Below are positions 1 through 5,443 of a DNA stretch of 11,134 nucleotides, in pieces (position 1 is the stretch's first letter; each line of letters starts with the position of its first letter). Source of the DNA: Ramicandelaber brevisporus (Eukaryota > Kickxellomycota > Ramicandelaberales > Ramicandelaberaceae); contig MU602711.1 of NCBI GenBank assembly GCA_025201865.1, positions 1 through 11,134 of the forward strand, read 5' to 3'. The position numbers and the translations under genes were made by a program. The notes under the pieces were generated by a model. That model was not told the origin of the DNA and did not search any database. It was given only the letters and a program-made list of their open reading frames with translations.

Positions 1-1
1 G

Positions 2-316
2 GTTGCAAAAGTTATCTGGAGCATTATGCAAGCATCCAATCCGACTTCCGGCCGGCACTCGTTTGTGTCGCCGTCCGATGTGCCACAGCAGACCAATCTA
101 TGCGACTGCGGGCCGTTTGTGGCGGCATTCACCAAGGTTCTCGCTGAGCAGTACATCCGCCAGCTGTCTATGCCACACAGCGGCCACCATAGCTCTGGAT
201 TGCCATCCTGGGCAACAGTTCATCCACACTCGATGCCGACAAGCGAAGAGGTCAGGTCGAAGCTTTACGCCGATGTCATTGCGCGGCTACCCTACCACTC
301 TGCTTCCCGACCCTGA
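2..316 (+). CDS. SUMO-specific protease, C48 (Ulp/SENP) family, C-terminal fragment
   Basis: Ulp/SENP cysteine proteases mature SUMO precursors and remove SUMO from conjugates, mainly in the nucleus and at nuclear pores. The frame is open from base 2 and ends at TGA 314-316, so only the last 104 residues are here. The diagnostic motif is PQQTNLCDCGPFV. Its Gln matches the oxyanion-hole Gln of the family, and the Cys of DCG (codon 107-109) matches the catalytic nucleophile. The catalytic His and Asp should lie upstream, outside the window. After the motif comes a helix-like stretch (FVAAFTKVLAEQYIRQL), a Ser/His-rich linker, and a final helix (SEEVRSKLYADVIARL), the usual way this fold ends, so the stop looks genuine. 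ATG 26 is internal to the domain and not a start. Whether it is of Ulp1 or Ulp2 type cannot be told from this end. Confidence 0.85.
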   Translation, partial: VAKVIWSIMQASNPTSGRHSFVSPSDVPQQTNLCDCGPFVAAFTKVLAEQYIRQLSMPHSGHHSSGLPSWATVHPHSMPTSEEVRSKLYADVIARLPYHSASRP

Positions 317-860
317 TACCATCTTTTTCTGAACTCACTACTGCTCATATGTATATTTAAAGCACACAAAATTGCGTTCCATAAAAGGCTCTCTTTCAAA
401 GACGGAACAACACTGTCCACATTACTGTGTATACACTCTTTTTCCAACCCAACACCGGATTGACTTGCTTAATGCGTGGTTGGCCTTTTCTCAGTCAGAG
501 CACGACGCCACAAGCAGCAGCTCTCTCCTTTTCTCGCACACTGTCGGATGTTTGTTTCGGAATTCGTTCTTTTTACTGTTGTGCATCCTGCTATCGTTGG
601 GGGAGGGAGGGAAAGAAGAGTGTTTGTCTCATCGATAGCCGTGCTCTCTCATTCGCACCATACTTCATAAAGGTCACTCAGCACGCTTGAACCCGTCTTC
701 CCGTCCCCTTCTTGTCTTTCCATCCTGCTCTCTCATATCACTTCGTTCTTTTCGACTTTCACGAAATTTTTTTTTTTTACATCTCGTTCTACATTCGTTT
801 TCGTGTTTCCATCTTTTGACACATCTACCCTCTGCTTGCTTTATAAACAAATAAGAAAAC
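317..860. promoter_or_regulatory. Intergenic region with pyrimidine-rich, TATA-containing promoter-like stretch
   Basis: This is the 3' flank of the SUMO-protease gene followed by a promoter-like stretch. From about 684 to 840 the + strand is dominated by C and T, including a long T run near 767-778, as is common just upstream of expressed fungal genes. TATAAA lies at 842-847 and an A-rich leader (AATAAGAAAAC) directly precedes ATG 861. No tRNA or other structured RNA gene was recognised. The open frames here begin at non-ATG codons and have composition-driven sequences, so I do not call them. The TATAAA is only about 19 bases from ATG 861. If it positions transcription in the usual way, the start would fall at or after that ATG, so its role is uncertain. 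Confidence 0.4.
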
Positions 861-944
861 ATGTGCAACTGTCAAGGCCATTATCGCTGCGTCTCCTGCG
901 ATGGTGATACTGGACTGTGCACCAACTCTCGTAGCCACAGCTAG
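861..944 (+). CDS. Candidate 27-residue cysteine-rich micropeptide (metallothionein-like spacing)
   Basis: ATG 861 to TAG 942-944 encodes 27 residues with five cysteines at positions 2, 4, 10, 13 and 20 (CxC, CxxC and a lone Cys) and two histidines. That content in so short a peptide resembles small metal-binding peptides such as fungal copper metallothioneins, though it has fewer CxC pairs than the classic ascomycete type. Support from context: a pyrimidine-rich upstream region, an A-rich sequence just before the ATG, and AATAAA on the same strand 89 bases after the stop. Against it: the short length permits chance; the TATAAA box is very close; and an overlapping frame (ATG 901 to TAA 1030-1032, 43 residues, hydrophobic middle) is an alternative. 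It could also be part of a noncoding transcript or of the SUMO-protease 3'UTR. Confidence 0.3.
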   Translation: MCNCQGHYRCVSCDGDTGLCTNSRSHS

Positions 945-1032
945 TTACTCTTTCTTCCTTTTTTTTTTACTTGCGACTGTTTTCGACTGTGCGCCGCGCC
1001 AACCTTGCATTCAACTTTCATTGCTTACCTAA

Positions 1033-1038
1033 AATAAA
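1033..1038 (+). terminator. AATAAA polyadenylation signal, + strand
   Basis: This is a perfect AATAAA on the + strand, downstream of the micro-ORF. It faces the minus-strand signal at 1091-1096, the arrangement expected where two converging transcripts end. It implies a + strand transcript ending near 1050-1070, either from the promoter-like region before 861 or as a very long 3'UTR of the SUMO-protease gene. Confidence 0.4.
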
Positions 1039-1090
1039 CACTGACGCAGTATCCGAGTATTAAAATATACACTATTATTATTAAAATGAT

Positions 1091-1096
1091 TTTATT
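1091..1096 (-). terminator. AATAAA polyadenylation signal, - strand
   Basis: TTTATT on the + strand reads AATAAA on the minus strand, about 160 bases past the stop of the proline-rich gene that ends at 1257. It is the first perfect signal downstream of that stop that I see. Confidence 0.4.
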
Positions 1097-1213
1097 TGCT
1101 TCCGATGAAGGTGATGGTGGACAGTTTGCGGTTTCTACTGTTTGATAGTCTGTCTATGGGGATAAGATGTACAGGTTTTTTTTCCTTTGAAAGAGAAGAA
1201 ACATAGAGAGGAA

Positions 1214-1230
1214 AGAGAGAGAGAGAGAGA
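1214..1230. repeat. (AG)n microsatellite
   Basis: Uninterrupted AG dinucleotide repeat, within a wider purine-rich stretch (about 1188-1235) in the presumed 3'UTR of the minus-strand gene. On that gene's transcript it would read as a CU-rich tract. Confidence 0.85.
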
Positions 1231-1256
1231 AACAAATCTATTGGGAGGGAGTACTA

Positions 1257-2882
1257 TTACAGAATGCCGTTACCACCGCCGAGTTGGCTAAGCATGCTAC
1301 GAAGAGGCAAGACAGCAGTTACTGTAGGTCGTGTTCTTATTGGATATGGCACTGAGTTGGACTTGCCGATGGGACTCTTCTGATGCAATTGATGCCTTAA
1401 AACACGAGGCATTGTATCTGCGCTATAGTCGTCATAATCGCCCATATCGCCGCTGCCATTACTAGGGCCATCCATTTCCATCATGACTTTGCCATTATTT
1501 GCTCCAGCACCGCCCATACTATTGCTAAATAATGGAACCATGCGGCTAATTTTCATTGCCAAGCCCCACGGCGACGCGGCCATCATTGGCGGAGAACCAC
1601 GCCCATTCACTTCCGGTGGTGAATCCTTGAGACCAGTGGTTGCCAGCTTTGTTGCGAGAACTGCATCCGGAGGTGGAATTGTAGAAGAGGGTGGGCCGAG
1701 GAACATGTCTTCAAACACTTCGACAATACCAGGTCGAGCCGGATCAACAACGACTGTGTTACCAGGGATCAGTGTGGGGGCAACGATTGTGGCATGTTCG
1801 GTCTGCGTGATTGTGTGTTGGATGAATTGAGGCTGCTCGGGCACTTGGGTTGGTGGCATTTGAGGAGCTGGAGGTGGGGGTGGTTGAGGAAGGAGCTGCT
1901 GCGGTTGAGGCATTGGTGGAAGTGGAGGTGGCGAAGGAATGATAGCGGGCTGTATCGGCGGCGATGGTCCGAACGGCTGGATCTGTGGGGGACCAGCCTT
2001 GTAGCCAGGTGCTGGACCCATAAACGGCGCGGCAGCTCCAATCGGTGGTGTTGGGAACACCAAATTTGCAATGAACGATGTGCTAGTGCTGAACTTTTCA
2101 GTGACTGTAAATGTCTGGCCTGGAACTTGAACAGTCTGAAGAATGATGAGAGATGGTGACGAAGAGGGAGATTGGACAGCTATAGGAGTCATTGTGGATG
2201 TTACGGTTTGGGTTTGGAATTGAGTTTGAATTTGAGTTTGAGTTTGAAACTGGATTTGGGTGATTGGGGGTGCAGTAATCTGCTGAGTGACTGTCATAGT
2301 TGGAGCGGCAAATGTTGAAGCCACAGGTATGGAGATTGGAGGATCCGTAAAGACTGATATTGGTGGTAGAGTGGATAGTGGTGGAGCTGGAGAAGCAACT
2401 GGAGATTGAGCCGGAGGAGGAGGAAGAGGTGATGGTGGTGATGGGGACTGAGGTGGAGTGTCAACAACTTGAATGGTAGGTGATGGTTGAGATGGTGGTG
2501 GCGAGGGATCTGAAGGTGCCGGGGCTTGGGCTTGGGTTTGGGCTGATGCTAATACTGCTGCTGCTGGACCGGATGACTGTGCAGGCTGACCGATTACCTG
2601 AATGGTGCCTTGCACTGGAGATGATTGTCCTTTAGGTTGAGTTGCATCGTTGTTGGCTTTATTGTTATTTGGATTGCCGGTGACTGCCATTTTTGCACCG
2701 CCGCCGTTCTTGTTTGATAGTGGGGAGAGACCCGGCGAGAGTGGGATGGCAGGCGGATAAACTGGAGGGATGGCTAGTGCGCTTGCTGTCGAGCGATGTT
2801 GAAGTAAACAAGAGTGACTGGCAAGAATCAAGATGGCCATAATGAGGCGACTGGCCGATAGGCGGCTGTGAGTAAGTGTCAT
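1257..2882 (-). CDS. Secreted proline-rich low-complexity protein, unknown function
   Basis: I do not recognise a family. The 541-residue protein starts at ATG 2882-2880 and is intronless. Residues 1-35 look like a signal peptide: Arg at 7 and 12, a hydrophobic core IMAILIL, small residues before a cut near 35-37. Met15 is a possible alternative start just before that core. Residues 38-180 and 275-345 are Pro/Ser-rich, with several PP runs. Residues 200-265 are Thr/Gln/Val-rich, including a strict two-residue alternation at 209-226 (QIQFQTQTQ...). The C-terminal third is less repetitive, with an acidic patch (GDYDDYSAD, about 481-489) and a basic tail. There are few cysteines and no catalytic motif. 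A cell-wall or extracellular matrix role is inferred from secretion and composition. It lies in tandem with, and downstream of, the similar gene at 3262-5004, which has the same broad plan but no clear alignable homology. Confidence 0.7.
   Translation of the reverse strand: MTLTHSRLSASRLIMAILILASHSCLLQHRSTASALAIPPVYPPAIPLSPGLSPLSNKNGGGAKMAVTGNPNNNKANNDATQPKGQSSPVQGTIQVIGQPAQSSGPAAAVLASAQTQAQAPAPSDPSPPPSQPSPTIQVVDTPPQSPSPPSPLPPPPAQSPVASPAPPLSTLPPISVFTDPPISIPVASTFAAPTMTVTQQITAPPITQIQFQTQTQIQTQFQTQTVTSTMTPIAVQSPSSSPSLIILQTVQVPGQTFTVTEKFSTSTSFIANLVFPTPPIGAAAPFMGPAPGYKAGPPQIQPFGPSPPIQPAIIPSPPPLPPMPQPQQLLPQPPPPPAPQMPPTQVPEQPQFIQHTITQTEHATIVAPTLIPGNTVVVDPARPGIVEVFEDMFLGPPSSTIPPPDAVLATKLATTGLKDSPPEVNGRGSPPMMAASPWGLAMKISRMVPLFSNSMGGAGANNGKVMMEMDGPSNGSGDMGDYDDYSADTMPRVLRHQLHQKSPIGKSNSVPYPIRTRPTVTAVLPLRSMLSQLGGGNGIL
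2199..2258 (-). repeat. Gln-alternating (QxQx) tract coding repeat
   Basis: On the + strand this reads as imperfect TTTGAG/TTTGGG hexamers. On the coding strand it specifies Gln at every second residue, alternating with Ile, Phe or Thr (residues 209-226), then TVT. The alternating pattern favours beta strand. Confidence 0.7.
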
Positions 2883-3261
2883 GTATCAGCTGTAGTAGAT
2901 TTGTATGTGTGTTCAAGAGGTAATTTGAAGCGTGTAACGAGTGTGATGAGAGTGGAGCCAAGATAGCAAGGTGTAGGAATGAGCTGCTAGTACGATGCTG
3001 TTGTCGCTTGGCTTCAAAAGGAGGGAAAGTCAGACACTTAGCTCCACGTGTGTTGTTAACAATCAACGTGATTAAGGATACTCTAGTAATTTTAAGGAGT
3101 TGTTTTGTGCAATGTGATAAATAATAATCAGCACAATTAAGGAGATCATAGCGAGGCAGTTAGCTGTGACGTACTTTACATTCTTTATTAGATGATCGGG
3201 TTACCCGTTATAAGTGTTTTTAGACAGACGGTTTATAAACAAAATTAGGAAAGTGAAAAAA
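2883..3261. other. Intergenic region between two co-directional minus-strand genes
   Basis: This 379-bp AT-rich spacer carries the 3' end of the 3262-5004 gene and the promoter of the 1257-2882 gene. On the minus strand the part nearest ATG 2882 is CT-rich (for example TTCCCTCCTTTTGAAG near 3010-3025), as expected of a fungal leader. A 133-codon minus-strand frame (2665-3066) overlaps the start of the downstream gene in another phase. I treat it as a shadow. Confidence 0.5.
3184..3189 (-). terminator. AATAAA polyadenylation signal, - strand
   Basis: AATAAA on the minus strand about 73 bases past the stop at 3262, a normal distance for the 3' end of the upstream secreted-protein gene. It argues that the stop at 3262-3264 is the true end of that frame. 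Confidence 0.45.
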
Positions 3262-5004
3262 TTACATACTTAAGAGGGACAGCTCTTGAATAAGCTGTTG
3301 CTGTTGTTGTTGTTGTTGTTGTTGCCGTTGTTGTTGTTTCTTCGCCCTTTGAGCACGAGCGGCCGCAGTTGGCGTTTGCATCGAGGAAGATGGATTCCAC
3401 AGTTGTCGTAGCTGCGCTTGTCGTACTGTCACGTAGCTGTCAGCTGATTCATCAGCTTCACTCGGCGGCTCTGCATCTATAGTTTGATGTATTGATCGAG
3501 ACCGCGTTGTCGAACCTAGTTTAACTCCAGGTGGCATCATCAGTATTGGTCCATTGATTTGTGGCTGTTGTGATAGTTGCTGCGGTGACTGAGACTCCGT
3601 TGCTGGTTGAGGCTGTGGTGGTAAAGCAGCCATCTGTGCGATTTGATTCATTGGAACTGGTAGCTGCAGGGCAAGTGGCATCTGTTGTTGCTGCTGCTGT
3701 TGCAATTGCTGCAATTGTTGCTGAGCTTGCTGTAATCGAGACTGCTGTAACTGGGCAAGTAAGAGTTGGTTTGGTGACACTGCTTGAAGTGGTGTTGGCT
3801 GTGGCATCACGAACACAACTGGGCTGTTGGTTGGAATGGATGCCAATCCAGAACTGGAGGAAGTCGTTGATGCCGAACTAGTGCTCTCAGGATTGACGGT
3901 GATGGTTGTTGTTGACTGGCTCGATGTTGATGACGGCATACTGGTGAATGAGATCGACGTAACTGTTTCTATACTAATTGGATTAACGGCATTTCCACCG
4001 CCTCCAAACAGCTGCGCCATTGCATTCGGAAACTGCTGTTGCTGTTGCTCGGTACCAAGCGGCATGCTGAGATCCAGCGCAATATGAGAGGGCTGAGGAG
4101 GAGGAGGCGGTGGTGGAGGCGGCGGCGGCGGGTCAGGCGCCTGTCCAAGAAGCGGTACACCCTTGATGGGTAAGACGCTTAGGTACGGTAGCAATGCCTT
4201 CTGTGGCTCGAGATTGAGCTTGGGTGGGTCAGGTGGCTTGCCAAAGAATGGAACGCCTTTGAATGGAACAATGCCCAGATACGGAATGCGGAAGAGTGAA
4301 TGAGGTCCACCACCACCACCACCGCCACCACCGCCGCCATTCTCACCATCGCTGTTGCCACCATCTTGGTTACTCCCATCACCCCCACCGCTGCTGCTTC
4401 CACCTCCGCCGCCACTATTGCCATCACCTCCGCCTGAACTGCTACCCCCACTATTACTGTCACCACCACCACCGCCACCGCCTTCTTCGCTCAGAGAGTT
4501 GCCGGCAACCTTTCTGTGTGCATTACCCTTTGATGCGCCTCGTCCTCCTCCACCGCCACCTCCTCGACGATGACCACCGTGACCAGTGTTCAAATTAAGT
4601 TCAGTTGGCTCGGGCAGTTGTTCACGAGCCAGGTCGGTTGAATCAATGTCCGGATCGGCTACTGGACGGCGCAAACCAGGTGGAAATTGTGGGCGGAAAC
4701 CTGGCGGCAGCGGCGGATATCTGCTAGCCAAAGCCATTGCAAGCTGTGGCGGAACAGGTGGCGGAGGATATCCGAGCGGCATTGGGAATGGAGGAAGAGG
4801 AGGAGGAAGAGGAGGAGGAAGAGGAGGAGGAAGAGGCGGTTGATGGGACGGATCCTGTCGCTTACCAAGTGCGATATGTCGCAATGGCCGTGCCTTTGGC
4901 AGATTAGTCTGTTGTCCATATTGCGGCTGATGTTGCTGTTGAGCTGTTGAATCACAGAGGCTGGACGCCAATGCAATGATGATAACCGATTCGACAATCT
5001 TCAT
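3262..5004 (-). CDS. Secreted Pro/Gly/Gln-rich protein with two-copy 22-residue repeat, unknown function
   Basis: Not a family I recognise. The 580-residue protein starts at ATG 5004-5002. Residues 1-21 form a signal peptide (VIIIALASSL core, likely cut after STA). A Lys-Arg pair at 48-49 (ALGKRQ) is a Kex2-type site that would free a propeptide 22-49. Then come LPPP repeats (56-71), a Pro-rich segment to about 115, an acidic linker, Gly/Ser runs (147-233), and two copies of a 22-residue motif (240-261 and 272-293). After these lie a 12-residue polyproline run, a Ser/Thr region (342-386) suited to O-glycosylation, Gln-rich stretches (412-441), and a C-terminal poly-Gln (557-570). No catalytic motif or obvious GPI signal is seen. 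A wall or matrix role is inferred. It is divergent from the methyltransferase gene and in tandem with the 1257-2882 gene. A GTATGT overlapping the stop could be a splice donor, so the C-terminus has some uncertainty. Confidence 0.72.
   Translation of the reverse strand: MKIVESVIIIALASSLCDSTAQQQHQPQYGQQTNLPKARPLRHIALGKRQDPSHQPPLPPPLPPPLPPPLPPFPMPLGYPPPPVPPQLAMALASRYPPLPPGFRPQFPPGLRRPVADPDIDSTDLAREQLPEPTELNLNTGHGGHRRGGGGGGGRGASKGNAHRKVAGNSLSEEGGGGGGGDSNSGGSSSGGGDGNSGGGGGSSSGGGDGSNQDGGNSDGENGGGGGGGGGGGPHSLFRIPYLGIVPFKGVPFFGKPPDPPKLNLEPQKALLPYLSVLPIKGVPLLGQAPDPPPPPPPPPPPPQPSHIALDLSMPLGTEQQQQQFPNAMAQLFGGGGNAVNPISIETVTSISFTSMPSSTSSQSTTTITVNPESTSSASTTSSSSGLASIPTNSPVVFVMPQPTPLQAVSPNQLLLAQLQQSRLQQAQQQLQQLQQQQQQQMPLALQLPVPMNQIAQMAALPPQPQPATESQSPQQLSQQPQINGPILMMPPGVKLGSTTRSRSIHQTIDAEPPSEADESADSYVTVRQAQLRQLWNPSSSMQTPTAAARAQRAKKQQQRQQQQQQQQQQLIQELSLLSM
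3295..3336 (-). repeat. Poly-Gln coding CAA/CAG repeat
   Basis: Mostly TTG/CTG triplets on the + strand, read as CAA/CAG in the minus-strand gene, giving two Gln runs (residues 557-559 and 561-570) around one Arg near the C-terminus. Confidence 0.85.
4126..4287 (-). repeat. Two-copy 22-residue protein repeat (PYLxxxPxKGVP motif)
   Basis: Copy 1 is 4222-4287 (residues 240-261) and copy 2 is 4126-4191 (residues 272-293), offset by 32 residues. Both share PYL, then P-x-KGVP, then G and PDPP at identical spacing, with conservative changes between them (Ile/Leu, Phe/Leu). The DNA copies differ at many third positions, so similarity is kept at the protein level. It is the only ordered-looking part of an otherwise low-complexity protein. 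Confidence 0.85.
4306..4482 (-). repeat. Gly/Ser-rich coding tract
   Basis: GGN-rich triplet array encoding residues 175-233: Gly runs broken by Ser, Asp and Asn (patterns SGGG, GGGDG). It is likely a flexible spacer in front of the two-copy motif. Confidence 0.8.
4791..4836 (-). repeat. 12-bp purine-rich minisatellite encoding LPPP repeats
   Basis: About four copies of a 12-bp GGAAGAGGAGGA-type unit on the + strand. The GAA triplets recur exactly every 12 bases at 4794, 4806, 4818 and 4830. On the coding strand this gives the PPLPPPLPPPLPPPL stretch just after the Lys-Arg site. Confidence 0.85.
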
Positions 5005-5443
5005 GGCTGTGTAATTGTGGGAAAATAATGGCTAGTGTTATCGGCAGTAAGAGCGGAGAACGGAAGCTAGCATGCCAGGATGTCGAGGTAAGCTGTTCAA
5101 CTCCTTGTGCACATGCTGGAGTCAAGTTATCAACGTGTTATTTTTCTGTTCTTTTTTTTTTTGGTTCATTTTAGGAGGTTGTTGATGTGAGGATGTTTGA
5201 AGTCGCGTGCTGATTCGTCACAACTCCTTTCCGATTGCCATCGAAGGAAAGCAGAAAAATAAACAAAGCGAACAACTCAAACTGCACTCTCCAGAAGAAT
5301 CAAACCTTGCTGCGTTTTGCTTTTTTGTTTTGTTTTGTTATTGTTTGTTTATTGTTTGTTTATTGCTTGCTTGTCGCTACGGTTGTTTCTGCCTGCTTTC
5401 AGCGTATTCAAGTCTGGGCTTTGATTGCAAGCTTGTCATAGCA
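5005..5443. promoter_or_regulatory. Divergent promoter region between secreted-protein gene and methyltransferase gene
   Basis: These 439 bp separate two divergent starts (ATG 5004 on minus, ATG 5444 on plus). The + half is T-rich, with TTTG/TTTA runs at 5319-5370, as in many fungal leaders. Short upstream ATGs on the + strand (5072, 5080, 5185, 5193) would make tiny uORFs if transcribed. I find no clear TATA box for the plus gene. The methyltransferase frame stays open upstream to about 5207, but with no ATG before 5444. Confidence 0.5.
5088..5174 (+). other. Candidate 5'UTR intron of the methyltransferase gene
   Basis: This 87-bp span has donor GTAAGC at 5088, a branch-like TTATCAAC near 5127-5134, a long polypyrimidine run (about 5140-5172) and acceptor TTTTAG ending at 5174. 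That is a good fungal intron in size and parts. Any spliced product from ATG 5072 or 5080 stops within a few codons, so it would be an untranslated intron with uORFs. A longer alternative ends at CTTTCAG 5402 and would join exon 1 ATG 5072 in frame, adding a short N-terminus. Confidence 0.3.

Noticed and set aside
598-614. Possible G-quadruplex (GGGGGG-A-GGG-A-GGG)
   Set aside because: Only three separated G runs are clear, so it does not meet the usual four-run pattern without splitting the first run.
372-690. Three overlapping plus-strand frames of 64-88 codons
   Set aside because: They start at non-ATG codons and have composition set by pyrimidine-rich DNA. No motif or signal peptide is convincing.
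2665-3066. 133-codon minus-strand frame overlapping the start of the proline-rich gene
   Set aside because: Its C-terminal half lies antiphase inside the better-supported gene with a signal peptide, and the rest is CT-rich leader sequence.
4263-4598. His-rich plus-strand frame (runs of HHHH, RRH)
   Set aside because: It is the reverse-complement shadow of the Gly/Ser codon tract in the minus-strand gene. The His runs come from CCACCACC triplets.
5207-5443. Upstream extension of the methyltransferase frame with a hydrophobic, membrane-like segment
   Set aside because: The extension begins at GTG and contains no ATG before 5444. Its Phe/Leu/Cys/Val run comes from a T-rich leader (TTTG/TTTA repeats), which would give a false membrane helix.
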